A stretch of 64,000 bases of DNA from positions 124,001 to 188,000 of the forward strand of contig CBDDLH010000016.1 in assembly GCA_965230565.1 (NCBI GenBank), in the 5' to 3' direction. The notes under the pieces are model-generated. The model worked only from the letters and a program-made list of their open reading frames with translations, was not told where the DNA came from and made no database searches. Both the position numbers and the translations under genes were made by a program. Positions 1-9,604 of this stretch are shown one piece after another. The DNA comes from BCD1 sp965230565. GTDB taxonomy: Bacteria; Bacteroidota; Bacteroidia; Chitinophagales; Saprospiraceae. How positions within the stretch are numbered: the stretch's first letter is position 1; every line of letters begins with the position of its first letter.

Positions 1-1
1 G

Positions 2-3000
2 CTTGTTAATTTTTCCTCAAAGGTTGAAAACGGCAGCGGGCTTACTGCTGAAACGGCTAATGCTGATCTTCAGGCCAATATTGAAAGTTTTTATTTTAGA
101 AATTACAATTATCAGAATGCCAATTTGACCGGAAAGCTCAATCAGAATTTCTTTAACGGTGATTTTGTCATTAAAGACCAGAATATAGATTTCAACTTCC
201 TGGGAGAAATTGATCTTAAGGCTGAAATCCCTACCTATGACTTTAGAGCCAATGTAAGGAAAATGGCTATGCAGCCACTGAATTTATCAGATCAAAATAT
301 TGTGCTTGCTGGGGATCTTGACCTCAATTTACGGAACAAAAAACTGGCAGATCTCACAGGAAAGGCAACTGTAAAGAATTTTTCTCTCGAACGTGATGGC
401 GAACGCTATGATATTAATTCCATTGTGGCGGAATCTTCTGTAGATATTAATGGCCACAAAACTTTCATCCTGTTTTCCGAAGTGCTGGGAGCCAGGGTGG
501 AAGGTGATTTTAAGATAGATCAGTTGCCAAAGGTATTTACAACCTACCTCAATAATAATTTTACCGGATTTGCAGATCGATTGAATATAAAATTGCCGGA
601 TAAGGCGCCTGATGATGCTGATTTCAGTTTCAGTCTCAATGTGATCGATTCAAAAGGCTTGAATTGGCTGGTTGATGAAAAGCTCGGAATTATGAAGGAT
701 ATCCGGGTTGATGGATTTTTTAATGGTCCTGAGCAAAAGGCCATGTTTAATCTGGAGGCTCCCTACTTTGAATTCGGAAATATCACATTAGGTGAGACCT
801 ATATTGATTTTAACGGACAGGATAGTTCCGCCCAGGTCGATTTAGAGATTTTTGAGACCTTCTCAAAGGACAAACCATTGTTGCCAACGCTCAATCTGGC
901 TGGTCGATTGCAATCGGATTCTCTGGGTTTTCGGATTAGTTTTGCCTCCAATTCACCGGCTTTCTTTGATAATCTTGCCATACAGGGAATGCTTACTTTG
1001 CCTGATAGTGTACATTACGGCCTATCCTTGTTGCAATCAAATCTAATGATCTTCGAGAGCCCATGGCTAATCGATCCTGAAAATAAGGTATTGTTCTCCA
1101 AAGATGATATTATTGTTGAACATTTTGAACTGAATCATGACGATAAGTTTTTGAAGCTGACCAATGTAGGTGAAAAAGGAATCAACCTAAAGGTCTCCAA
1201 CCTCGAGTATAACTATATTGATGAAATATGGGATTATGACCCTCTTGACTTTGGAGGTAAATATGATTTGAATCTAAACGTTCAGAACTTATTTAAACTG
1301 GAACAAATAAGTGCCTGGATACGGTCCGATGCTTTTTATATCAATGAGGATTACTACGGTGGAATGGAGATGGATCTTTATGCTAAAAACCTTAGAGGAA
1401 GACTCAATGCCCATATGGAAATAGTGGATGAAAACAGAAGCCTCATCCTGGATGGATTTTACAATATTAATTCGGCCACCGAATCCCAGAAAATTCCTGA
1501 GGATCAAAAAGCGAAATACTTCAATTTTGATTTAACGGTTGAGGATTATCCATTGGATTTTGTCCGTTATTTTGTTGCACCTGAAGTAAAGGATATCGTG
1601 GGGTCATTTAATGTGAATTATAACATGAAAGGCATGTTTCCTGAACCGGATATCTCAGGGGAGATTGTAGCAACAAATGGAGCTTTTACAGTTGACTATT
1701 TGAAAACCAGATATACTTTTGACACCTCTTTTATTCAGGCCGGACCCAGACTTTTTGATGCGACTGGTACTATCGTAAAAGATAAATTTGGTAATACAGC
1801 ATTACTCACTGGAGGAATCAGTCATAGATATTTAAAAGATCTGGGAGTTTCAGCACAATTAACTACGGACAGGTTTCTGGCTCTTGATACCGAGAAAAAA
1901 GATAATAGCCTGTTTTATGGAACAGCTCTGGGCCGAGGCGATGTCTTTTTCAATGGTCCTTTTGCGGCTATCGATATTTATGTAAATGCATCCGTGAATG
2001 ATGGAACAAAGCTGGTAATTCCTGTTTCTTATGACCGGGAAGCTACTCAACTGAAATCTATCCGGTTCGTAAATAAGCATGAAGAGGAAGAGGATGTCAG
2101 TGGATTTCTCACCCGGGAAAGTCCCCAGGGCATTAGCGTAGAAATGGATCTTTCTGTTCGAAGGAATGCTGTTATGGAGTTGATTTTCAATGAACAACTC
2201 GGTGATATTATCCGGGGGCAGGGAAGGGGCAATATCAGGATGCTCGTTCCACGAGGCGGTGAGTTCCAGATGTTTGGAGACTATACTATTGAAAGAGGAA
2301 ACTATTTGTTTACTTTCTGGAATGTAATCAATAAAGATTTCAGTGTCAGAGAAGGGGGGACTATTGTATGGAACGGGGATCCTTTTGCGGCCCAGATCAA
2401 TCTGGAAGCTGAGTATAAAAACCTGACGGTTACTCCCTTGAACTTCATTAAAGAATATATCATTCCGGGAAGTGATCTGGAAGCGGAAGCTTATAAACGA
2501 ACCAATGTTGAACTCACGCTTTTATTGCAGGGAGAATTACTAAAACCTGATATTAATTTTGATATAAAATTTCCATCTCTTTCCAGTCAGTTACAAACCT
2601 TCGCTGACAGTAAATTGAGGCTACTGAAGGGAGATCAGAATGAATTGAACAGGCAGGTCTTTGGTTTGATTGTGATGGGGCAGTTTTTCCCATCCGATTT
2701 CTCTTCCGCAAATGTCATTGGTTCCACAGCAGGTAATACTTTAAGTGAGTTTTTGTCCAATCAGTTTTCCTTATTGATCAATCATTTATTTTCTGAAGCA
2801 TCAGAAGAGAACAAAATATTTTCCAATACCCAATTTGATTTTGTTTATAAAACGCAGAACCAGGACATCATTACTGCCGGACAAACTGTGGGCACTGCCG
2901 CAAATCAGGATATTCAATTGAGTATCACCAAGAAATTTTTTGATGATCGCCTTTCAATTCAGGTTGGAGGAAACCTGGACATTGGTAACGATGTTTATGG

Positions 3001-3226
3001 TATTCCCGAAGAAACCGGAGCCTTTGTTGGTGACGATATCATTATTGAATATATTCTCAATAAAAACAGAACCCTGAAGCTAAAGATTTACCAAAAACTG
3101 GAACCAGATATCTCCGGAGGACGACGATTCCAGGTAGGAACAGGTCTTAGTTATCGTCGTGAATTCAATTCTTTCAGCGACTTTTTTGAAAGTCTGAAAA
3201 AAGCAAGTGAAAAGGTGGATAATTGA
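2..3226 (+). CDS. TamB-like translocation/assembly module protein (5' partial)
   Basis: The reading frame is open from the left window edge, so the true start lies upstream; about 1,074 residues are visible. The sequence is almost entirely beta-rich repeats. The C-terminal part (roughly from 2200 to the stop) has the conserved TamB/DUF490 pattern, a GDYTIERGNYLF stretch followed by a WNGDPF motif and a beta-barrel-like end. TamB family members are inner-membrane-anchored periplasmic proteins that bridge to the outer membrane and act in phospholipid transport or outer-membrane protein assembly. The signal anchor expected at the N-terminus is outside the window. The gene ends at a bidirectional terminator that it shares with the convergent endonuclease gene. 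The family call is firm; the exact substrate is unknown. Confidence 0.9.
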   Translation, partial: LVNFSSKVENGSGLTAETANADLQANIESFYFRNYNYQNANLTGKLNQNFFNGDFVIKDQNIDFNFLGEIDLKAEIPTYDFRANVRKMAMQPLNLSDQNIVLAGDLDLNLRNKKLADLTGKATVKNFSLERDGERYDINSIVAESSVDINGHKTFILFSEVLGARVEGDFKIDQLPKVFTTYLNNNFTGFADRLNIKLPDKAPDDADFSFSLNVIDSKGLNWLVDEKLGIMKDIRVDGFFNGPEQKAMFNLEAPYFEFGNITLGETYIDFNGQDSSAQVDLEIFETFSKDKPLLPTLNLAGRLQSDSLGFRISFASNSPAFFDNLAIQGMLTLPDSVHYGLSLLQSNLMIFESPWLIDPENKVLFSKDDIIVEHFELNHDDKFLKLTNVGEKGINLKVSNLEYNYIDEIWDYDPLDFGGKYDLNLNVQNLFKLEQISAWIRSDAFYINEDYYGGMEMDLYAKNLRGRLNAHMEIVDENRSLILDGFYNINSATESQKIPEDQKAKYFNFDLTVEDYPLDFVRYFVAPEVKDIVGSFNVNYNMKGMFPEPDISGEIVATNGAFTVDYLKTRYTFDTSFIQAGPRLFDATGTIVKDKFGNTALLTGGISHRYLKDLGVSAQLTTDRFLALDTEKKDNSLFYGTALGRGDVFFNGPFAAIDIYVNASVNDGTKLVIPVSYDREATQLKSIRFVNKHEEEEDVSGFLTRESPQGISVEMDLSVRRNAVMELIFNEQLGDIIRGQGRGNIRMLVPRGGEFQMFGDYTIERGNYLFTFWNVINKDFSVREGGTIVWNGDPFAAQINLEAEYKNLTVTPLNFIKEYIIPGSDLEAEAYKRTNVELTLLLQGELLKPDINFDIKFPSLSSQLQTFADSKLRLLKGDQNELNRQVFGLIVMGQFFPSDFSSANVIGSTAGNTLSEFLSNQFSLLINHLFSEASEENKIFSNTQFDFVYKTQNQDIITAGQTVGTAANQDIQLSITKKFFDDRLSIQVGGNLDIGNDVYGIPEETGAFVGDDIIIEYILNKNRTLKLKIYQKLEPDISGGRRFQVGTGLSYRREFNSFSDFFESLKKASEKVDN

Positions 3227-3381
3227 TTGGGGAAGTGGGTTTCAGGCTTTTGAAGATTCTCATTTTTTGCTCTTTTGCAAGGGTAAATTTTTTTCCTTAT
3301 TTAGAATCAATTTTTTCACGAGGGTGTAGCAGATTATTTGGCGACTCACGCTAATTAATTCCTCTTCAATCATAAAAAGAG

Positions 3382-3416
3382 AAAGGCTATGGAACTTCAA
3401 TTCCATAGCCTTTTTT
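3382..3416. terminator. Bidirectional rho-independent terminator
   Basis: A 10-bp stem (GGCTATGGAA with its complement) and a 6-base loop are flanked by an A-run on the left and six Ts on the right. It lies between the convergent TamB and endonuclease genes and can end both. The rest of 3227-3462 shows nothing else. Confidence 0.85.
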
Positions 3417-3462
3417 CTTAACGGTAAATTATGGTCTATTTAAAGATAGGCCCTAAATTATT

Positions 3463-4476
3463 TTACTTCCTGCCAATCAATTCAATGGAAACCGGAAGGT
3501 GATCGCTGTATCCTCCATAATAATTTGGGCCTCCATAGGTTCTATTGGGTGTTGGCCCGTTTTTGCCCTGATACATGAGCCATTCGTAACGATGAATGGT
3601 AGGATTTTTGACCATTAATGGTGCTGTAGGGTCTTTTAGATAACCGGAAACGATGAATTGATCCAGCATGTTCCAGTTACCGCGATAGTTGTACGACCCT
3701 TTCTTGTCCTTGTCCATGCTATAAAAACAATTGTACAACAATCCGTCAATGGCAGCGCTATTATCCGGAAGCGCACCGAGTACAGAGGCAATACTGGAGT
3801 TATTAGGTTCATCATTGAAATCGCCCATCAAAACAATAAGGGCTTTTGGATCTTTTTCAAGGATGTCATTTACCGCAAGTTTTACATGTTGTGCAACAAA
3901 TAAACGTTTGGGTTCACTTTGTTGCAATCCTCCACGGCGGGAAGGCCAGTGGTTAACGAAAATATGCAGGATTTCTCCGTTGGAAAGTTTCCCTTTTGCG
4001 TGCAGAATATCCCGGCTGGTATAATCTTTCTCAATAAAATCCGGAAAGTTTACCCGGATGAATTCCGTTTCCAATACTTTGAAATGTTGTTTCTGGTAAA
4101 GTAAGGCTACGTCAATCCCTCGCATGTCGGGTGAGTTTTTATGAATGATACCGTAATCTCCGGATTTTAATGATTCTGTACTGATAAGATCCTCCAGGAC
4201 AGTTTGATTTTCTACCTCAGCAAGTCCGATGAAATGAGGTGTTCCCATACTATCCAATACCTGGGAGATCTTCCCAAGTTTAGCCTGATATCTTTCGGGT
4301 GTCCACTGTTGTTTGCCATCCGGTGTGAAATCTTCATCCAGTGTTTCAGGATCATCAGTTGTATCAAACAGGTTTTCGACATTGTAGAAAGCCAGTTTGT
4401 AAGACTGCTGGGCCATGAGACTGCCTGCGGTGATCAATAGAATAAATAAGATCAGAGAAAGTCTGTTTTTATGCAT
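3463..4476 (-). CDS. Secreted endonuclease/exonuclease/phosphatase family protein
   Basis: This 337-residue protein begins with a signal peptide (hydrophobic core, then L-M-A-Q). The rest is an endonuclease/exonuclease/phosphatase (EEP) fold. Visible family motifs are AFYNVENLFD near the mature N-terminus, the metal-binding glutamate in GLAEVEN, NHWPSRRGG, the catalytic LMGDFNDEP, and the C-terminal YSDHLPVSIEL with the conserved SDH. These residues support a Mg-dependent phosphoesterase acting in the periplasm or outside the cell. Whether the substrate is DNA, a nucleotide or a phospholipid cannot be told. A TACATTTG promoter element lies just upstream. The gene stands alone, divergent from the DUF2461 gene. 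Confidence 0.88.
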   Translation of the reverse strand: MHKNRLSLILFILLITAGSLMAQQSYKLAFYNVENLFDTTDDPETLDEDFTPDGKQQWTPERYQAKLGKISQVLDSMGTPHFIGLAEVENQTVLEDLISTESLKSGDYGIIHKNSPDMRGIDVALLYQKQHFKVLETEFIRVNFPDFIEKDYTSRDILHAKGKLSNGEILHIFVNHWPSRRGGLQQSEPKRLFVAQHVKLAVNDILEKDPKALIVLMGDFNDEPNNSSIASVLGALPDNSAAIDGLLYNCFYSMDKDKKGSYNYRGNWNMLDQFIVSGYLKDPTAPLMVKNPTIHRYEWLMYQGKNGPTPNRTYGGPNYYGGYSDHLPVSIELIGRK

Positions 4477-4491
4477 GTTTAGTTTTTTTTA

Positions 4492-4499
4492 CAAATGTA
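4492..4499 (-). promoter_or_regulatory. -7 promoter element of the endonuclease gene
   Basis: On the minus strand this reads TACATTTG, an exact match to the Bacteroidota TAnnTTTG element, about 15 bases before the start codon. No clear -33 TTTG is visible. Confidence 0.5.
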
Positions 4500-4582
4500 A
4501 TTTTAATTTTACTATAATTTGTTTTAAATTTAGTTTTCTATATAAAAATTGTTAAAAAGCATTTAGAACAAAAGATCTCACC

Positions 4583-5245
4583 ATGTTGACAAAAAAATCA
4601 CTCGACTTCCTGAAAGACCTGTCCAAAAATAATAACAGGGATTGGTTCCACACCAATAAGAAACGTTATGAAACCGACCTTAAATTGCCTTATGAGCAAT
4701 TTATTTCTAACCTGATCGAAGCTTATAAGGAAATTGATCCTGAGATCAGTATTTCCGCCAAAGAAGCTGTTTTCAGAATATACCGTGATACCCGTTTTTC
4801 AAAAGATAAAACACCTTACAAGACCCATGTTGGAGCCCTTATCTCCAGACATGGCAGAAAAGGGAAGGAATACCCGGGGAATTACATCCATGTTGAAACC
4901 GGAAGACTTATGCTGGGTGGAGGAGCCTATTTTATGGAAAAGGATTCCCTGCAAAAAGTTCGCAATCACATCATGCAGCATGCCAGTGAATTTAAATCAA
5001 TTATTGGAAATCCGGGATTCGTAGATAAATTTGGTGAGATCAAAGGGGATAAACACAAAAGAATACCCAAGGAATACAAGGAATTTCATGAAGAGCAACC
5101 CCTGATAGCTAACAAACAATTCTATTATATGGCAGAGCTGCCACCAACGAAGGTATTAGGTGATGGTGGGGTTGATTACGTAATGGACTATTTCAAAGCA
5201 GGGGAGGAGCTCAATAAATTCCTTAGAACTGCAATGGGTTTATAA
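4583..5245 (+). CDS. DUF2461 family protein
   Basis: The 220-residue protein starts with the family's typical LDFLKDLSKNNNRDWF segment, and also has the conserved YRDTRFSKDKTPYKTH and GGGAYFME stretches. DUF2461 proteins (TIGR02453) are cytoplasmic, about 220 residues long, common in Bacteroidota and without an assigned biochemical role. Length and start match the family. It is a single gene, divergent from the endonuclease gene and convergent with aroC. Confidence 0.88.
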   Translation: MLTKKSLDFLKDLSKNNNRDWFHTNKKRYETDLKLPYEQFISNLIEAYKEIDPEISISAKEAVFRIYRDTRFSKDKTPYKTHVGALISRHGRKGKEYPGNYIHVETGRLMLGGGAYFMEKDSLQKVRNHIMQHASEFKSIIGNPGFVDKFGEIKGDKHKRIPKEYKEFHEEQPLIANKQFYYMAELPPTKVLGDGGVDYVMDYFKAGEELNKFLRTAMGL

Positions 5246-5257
5246 TCCGGTTCCTTT

Positions 5258-5294
5258 TTGATTGCTCATTATTGTTCTGATAATGAGCAATCAA
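5258..5294. terminator. Perfect hairpin between convergent genes
   Basis: TGATTGCTCATTAT pairs perfectly with its complement across a short loop of about 7 bases. There is no strong T-run on either side, so it may be a weak bidirectional terminator or a 3'-end stabiliser for the DUF2461 and aroC transcripts. Confidence 0.45.
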
Positions 5295-5295
5295 C

Positions 5296-6375
5296 TTATA
5301 TTTTAGAGGTTCGGTCCCTTAGAAAATGATCAGCCATGACGAGGGCAGCCATCGCCTCGACAATAGGGACTGCTCTGGGCACCACGCAAGGATCATGGCG
5401 ACCTTTTCCCTCTACGGTTGTTTGTTCCCCGGAAGTTGTTATGGAATCCTGAGCGGGAACAATGGTAGCAACCGCCTTGAAAGCTGCCCGAAAATATATA
5501 TCCATGCCATTGGAAATACCTCCTTGTATACCACCGGAATAGTTTGTTTTGGTTTTGACTTGATCATCTGCCATGAAAAACAGGTCGTTATGATCCGAAC
5601 CTCTCATTTCAACGCCCTTGAATCCGGAGCCGTATTCAAATCCTTTACAGGCATTAATACTCAATATTCCCTTAGCGAGATCAGCTTGTAATCTGTCAAA
5701 TACAGGTTCTCCCAAGCCTGCCGGACAACCTTTGATGACACAATTGACTACGCCGCCAATTGTATCCCCTGCCTTTCTTACCTCCCTGATCAGTTGTTCC
5801 ATTTTTTCAGCCATTTCAGCATCCGGACATCTGACCGGATTGGATTCTACGAGGTCGAAATTTATTTCCTGGTATGTTTTATCTAATGCAAGGTTCCCCA
5901 CCTGAGCAACGTATGCATCCACGTAAATACCTTTTGACTGTAAAAATAATTTTGCAATGGCACCGCCGGCAACTCTGGCAGCGGTTTCCCTTGCAGAAGA
6001 CCGTCCGCCACCACGATAATCCCTATGGCCAAATTTTGCATGATAAGTGAAATCTGCATGTGAGGGGCGGAACTTCTCGGCTATATGGCTGTAATCCTTG
6101 GATCTTGCATCCGCATTATAAATCACCATCGCGATTGGAGTCCCGGTACTCTTTCCTTCAAAAACGCCAGATAAAAGTTCAACCTTATCAGCTTCTTTGC
6201 GCTGAGTAACAATGGCGGATTGTCCGGGACGTCTCCGGGAGAGTTCTTTTTGAATGAATGCCTCATCGATATCAAGTCCTGCCGGACAACCATCAACAAT
6301 AACTCCGATGGCTTTGCCATGAGATTCGCCGAAAGTGGTAATCCTAAATATTTGTCCAAATGTATTGCCTGCCAT
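5296..6375 (-). CDS. aroC: Chorismate synthase
   Basis: This 359-residue protein converts 5-enolpyruvylshikimate-3-phosphate to chorismate, the last step of the shikimate pathway, using reduced FMN as cofactor. It carries the signatures GNTFGQIFRITTFGESHG at the N-terminus, RRRPGQS, and GGGRSSARETAARVAGG, and ends GRHDPCVVPRAVPIVEAMAA. Length is normal. It lies 49 bp downstream of the 443-residue outer-membrane protein gene on the same strand, so co-transcription is possible but functionally unexplained. No other aromatic pathway gene is adjacent; trpA is 40 kb away. Confidence 0.97.
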   Translation of the reverse strand: MAGNTFGQIFRITTFGESHGKAIGVIVDGCPAGLDIDEAFIQKELSRRRPGQSAIVTQRKEADKVELLSGVFEGKSTGTPIAMVIYNADARSKDYSHIAEKFRPSHADFTYHAKFGHRDYRGGGRSSARETAARVAGGAIAKLFLQSKGIYVDAYVAQVGNLALDKTYQEINFDLVESNPVRCPDAEMAEKMEQLIREVRKAGDTIGGVVNCVIKGCPAGLGEPVFDRLQADLAKGILSINACKGFEYGSGFKGVEMRGSDHNDLFFMADDQVKTKTNYSGGIQGGISNGMDIYFRAAFKAVATIVPAQDSITTSGEQTTVEGKGRHDPCVVPRAVPIVEAMAALVMADHFLRDRTSKI

Positions 6376-6424
6376 AAATTAACCGATATAAAATGTATTT
6401 CCCGTCTCTATTTCAAGGATGCTA

Positions 6425-7756
6425 TTAATATAATGCATGATTCAATTGAATAGCATAATTAAATCTATACCCTTCACTTAGTAAAAAAGGAGTGAGTGTA
6501 GAGCTAAAGGCACTTTGGGAGTAATTAAATCCAATATTAATACTTAAAGCCCTCCTTGGGGAAAAGAAATAATACACATTTCCCGCCCAGCTAAAATAAA
6601 AGGCAAATTTATTACTTAATTCCAAATTGCTGGCATAAAGCAGGCCCGTAGAAATAGCTGAAGTGAAAAAAGTACGGGTATTGGGGTAAAATCCGGTTTT
6701 AATGGATACTTCAGGAAGCGCTGAAAAGCTATTGGAAAGAATCTGGTCACTGTCCAGCATATATGTTGCTGTAACGGCAGTTTCAATGTCCAATTGCCAT
6801 TCCTGATTGATTGGATAGTTAAAAACATAATTTCCAAAAAGGAATCCACCATAATCAACATCAAAGGTGCTTGTACTATCGTTAGCGAATTGTTGTATGG
6901 AAAATTGTGGTCCTATTCCAAGCGTTAACCGTTCTCCGGAACTTCTTGTAGTCTGCAGTCCAAATTCATAAATATCGTATAAAGAGGTGAAATAGGTGCT
7001 GTTAAGATCATTAACCAATCCGGCTTTCTGAATATAGTTATCCAGGTCTTTTATCCTTCTGATGCGACCGAACCTGCTTTCAAAGATTCGCTCATACCTG
7101 AGGTCGGAAAGCTTTTGCGCCAGATCTAAAATTTCTTCTGAATCAGGAATGCGGTCAAGGAGGCCGAAACGTTCAAAATCTTCTAAAATGCGTACGGCAT
7201 GCCAGGCGTCGGTTACAGGTTCAATTCTGCCAAAACCGTATATAAATGGAATCCCTACATTGGTTTGAAGTCTGTTTTCGTAATACCTGATGTTTCCATT
7301 CGCTTCGAAAGACTCGAAACTATTGTTTAGGAATGCAGAAGCCTCTAAACCGTAAAATCTTCCTGGCTCATAATAATTCCTATTGATGCGATCGTAAAAA
7401 AAACTGATGTTATTGGCAATTCTATCCTGTACGGCCTGGCCAGTGAAAAAATCATTCGCTGCATTTTGGTAAGCTCCGGACAAAAAGAGGTTTGCGAAGG
7501 TAACTCTCTGGTGATGATAGTCGCTTTCAAAATTATTATAAGTGAGGTTAACATTGATATTTTGACGGACATTGTCACCAGTATTAATAAGCGTTGATTG
7601 ATTTCTAACATCACCACTAAATGTGCCTGAAAAATTTAATGATTTCAGGGAGACTTTCGGAAGAATGAACTGTCCAATGTCAAAGGTGTCCATTTGGCCG
7701 GATACTTGATTAAAACAAGCGATGAAAAAGAGTAGTATGTAATAGGTTTTCTTCAT
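6425..7756 (-). CDS. Outer-membrane beta-barrel-like protein of unknown function
   Basis: I do not recognise a named family. The 443-residue protein has a clear signal peptide (lysines, hydrophobic core, then S-G-Q). The mature part is rich in alternating aromatic/polar beta strands, and it ends in a run of strands with a terminal aromatic-rich segment (AIQLNHALY), typical of an outer-membrane barrel. A central helical part (EILDLAQKLSDLRYERIF) interrupts the strands. It lies just upstream of aroC on the same strand. Function is unknown; localisation is inferred from the strand pattern. Confidence 0.7.
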   Translation of the reverse strand: MKKTYYILLFFIACFNQVSGQMDTFDIGQFILPKVSLKSLNFSGTFSGDVRNQSTLINTGDNVRQNINVNLTYNNFESDYHHQRVTFANLFLSGAYQNAANDFFTGQAVQDRIANNISFFYDRINRNYYEPGRFYGLEASAFLNNSFESFEANGNIRYYENRLQTNVGIPFIYGFGRIEPVTDAWHAVRILEDFERFGLLDRIPDSEEILDLAQKLSDLRYERIFESRFGRIRRIKDLDNYIQKAGLVNDLNSTYFTSLYDIYEFGLQTTRSSGERLTLGIGPQFSIQQFANDSTSTFDVDYGGFLFGNYVFNYPINQEWQLDIETAVTATYMLDSDQILSNSFSALPEVSIKTGFYPNTRTFFTSAISTGLLYASNLELSNKFAFYFSWAGNVYYFFSPRRALSINIGFNYSQSAFSSTLTPFLLSEGYRFNYAIQLNHALY

Positions 7757-8001
7757 AACCAGGGTTTTAATGATCCAAGTTGCAGGTTAACAGGTTTCTA
7801 GTTACAGGTTTAAGATTTTTGTAAAAAGTAATACATTTTATTTTCTGGTTTCAATCAGCATCACTAAAAGGAGCAAGGATCGACCTCCTATCGCATACCT
7901 AGAAGTCTGCAACCTGTGTAATTATAATTGTCAACCCATTTACGGTTTAGTGTAAAAATTTGCGGTTTTGGTTGAATTAGTTTAACCAATACTTAACAAT
8001 T

Positions 8002-8877
8002 TTAATCCGTCGGACATCCGGTTCTTCGTCTCCGAATTTTTTTACGGCTCCCAAGCATTCCACTGTCAATGAAGTTGTAAGAAATGGTTAACCCTGCGAT
8101 GAAATACCAGTCATTGGCATTATTATCTCCTCTTTGGGTTCCGGTGGCAACAGAAACCGGTGGCAAGCCGAGGAGTTCCCCCTCTCTGTTTCCAAGAGCA
8201 GCAGCCAGTTCGCCGTTACTGGTGAGCAAGTCTTCATAGGTAACATATGTACCGCTGACATCATCCAGGTAATCTGTAAAAGTGAAACGGGCACCAAATT
8301 CTATACCCAGGGTCCAGTTTTCAGAAAGAGCGTATTTGGCACCTAAACCAAAGGGTATGGCAAAATCAAATAATTTATAGGACTGAGGTCTGTCAGCCAT
8401 TCCCTGGCCCTCGGTCCCAAGGGGTTGCAAAGGTATTTTTTGCCCTTCAAAATCGGTCTTCGGATCAAATTTAAAACCATTGATTCCGGCAAAAACAAAC
8501 GGAGAAATAGGTCGGCTGTAATTATAAGGCTGAAAGCCAATAATATTCCATTCCCCTCTTAGAGAGAATTCGTAAATGTTGGAATAAAAGCTTAGATTCC
8601 TGGCTTGAACGGCTTCATCGTTTGCGTTGGCATCTGCTCCGGCAACCTGAGCATAATTAAAACCAAATTTAACCTCCGCAAAATCATTGATTTGGTAACC
8701 GGCAAACAGTCCGCCGGCAAGTTTGGTCTCTTTCAAAACCAGTTGGTTTGAATTTTCACTCAAATCTCCAAGATAATTGGATCCGCCAACCAGTGCGCCC
8801 ACGTAAAAATGCTGGCCCTGGGCCGAAAGGTAACATATCGACAGCCAGATAATAAACAGGTACTTTTTCATATACAA
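8002..8877 (-). CDS. DUF6089-like outer-membrane beta-barrel protein
   Basis: This 291-residue protein has a signal peptide ending S-A-Q-G-Q, followed by FYVGALVGGSNYLGDLSE, the typical start of the DUF6089 family of Bacteroidota. The body is an 8-strand-type barrel with alternating hydrophobic residues (GLFAGYQINDFAEVKFGFNY). The C-terminus is basic (KKIRRRR) and ends CPTD, so it is not a T9SS sorting domain. It probably sits in the outer membrane. Initiation could be at the first or the third codon (MYMKKY). It is monocistronic. Confidence 0.75.
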   Translation of the reverse strand: MYMKKYLFIIWLSICYLSAQGQHFYVGALVGGSNYLGDLSENSNQLVLKETKLAGGLFAGYQINDFAEVKFGFNYAQVAGADANANDEAVQARNLSFYSNIYEFSLRGEWNIIGFQPYNYSRPISPFVFAGINGFKFDPKTDFEGQKIPLQPLGTEGQGMADRPQSYKLFDFAIPFGLGAKYALSENWTLGIEFGARFTFTDYLDDVSGTYVTYEDLLTSNGELAAALGNREGELLGLPPVSVATGTQRGDNNANDWYFIAGLTISYNFIDSGMLGSRKKIRRRRTGCPTD

Positions 8878-9078
8878 TTAAAATTTGTTGTCCCGGGTGA
8901 TGTCCGGGAAAGGAACGAAGATCCTATTCTGACTTTGAAATTCCAAAGAGACCAGGATTTAATTGTTGCTAATCAGGAAACGAGCTACCGGATTTTTAAT
9001 TGTTTAAGCCCCAATTGGTCTTTTTTTAAAATATTTTTTCAACCAATTTATTTTCTATTCCGTTAAATTGGAGTATTA

Positions 9079-9459
9079 TTGGCTGTTAGAAAATTTTACC
9101 ACAACAAATATTTTGTGAACACCAATTGCAGCAAAACACTTTTTTTGTTTGGCTTGCCAGTGATCAGCAGGTTCAAATCCTTTTTTCTATTCTTTATCCT
9201 GTTCTCCATTAGTTCAGGACCTGTCTTTGATTTTACCAAACAGGTTATTAAATCTGAATCCATTGAATTTTTAAATCTGGTTTCAGAATCTGATCTGGAG
9301 GAAAAGGAACCTATTGAAGATGAAAAAATCAAGGATTCAAGATATGAGCCGGTTTTGTTGGCCACAGATAGGAGTGCCTTTCTGATTCAATTCTGTGTTG
9401 ATGAGCTGCTTTCGGAACCTTATCTTAATATCCCTGATCCTCCTCCGAGGCATAGCTGA
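9079..9459 (+). CDS. Small hypothetical secreted or membrane protein
   Basis: The frame starts at a TTG codon. The likelier start is the GTG at 9160, directly before ISRFKSFFLFFILFSISSGP, which looks like a signal peptide or single membrane segment. The remaining ~70 residues are acidic in the middle (ESDLEEKEPIEDEK) and end in a proline-rich PDPPPRHS. No family is recognised. It precedes the SulP gene by 145 bp on the same strand. It could be a real small protein or a chance frame; the hydrophobic-then-charged pattern favours a real gene. Confidence 0.4.
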   Translation: MAVRKFYHNKYFVNTNCSKTLFLFGLPVISRFKSFFLFFILFSISSGPVFDFTKQVIKSESIEFLNLVSESDLEEKEPIEDEKIKDSRYEPVLLATDRSAFLIQFCVDELLSEPYLNIPDPPPRHS

Positions 9460-9604
9460 ACAGTTTAGTTTATTTAGTTACAAATTAATCTTTAGAGAAA
9501 ACTTCAGTTTAAGTTGCTGAAGATTAATCATTTTGTTTCAGAAAGTGAGAATTATCCTTCGTAAAATGGCAGGATAAATTTTTACTTACTAAAAATCAAC
9601 ATCA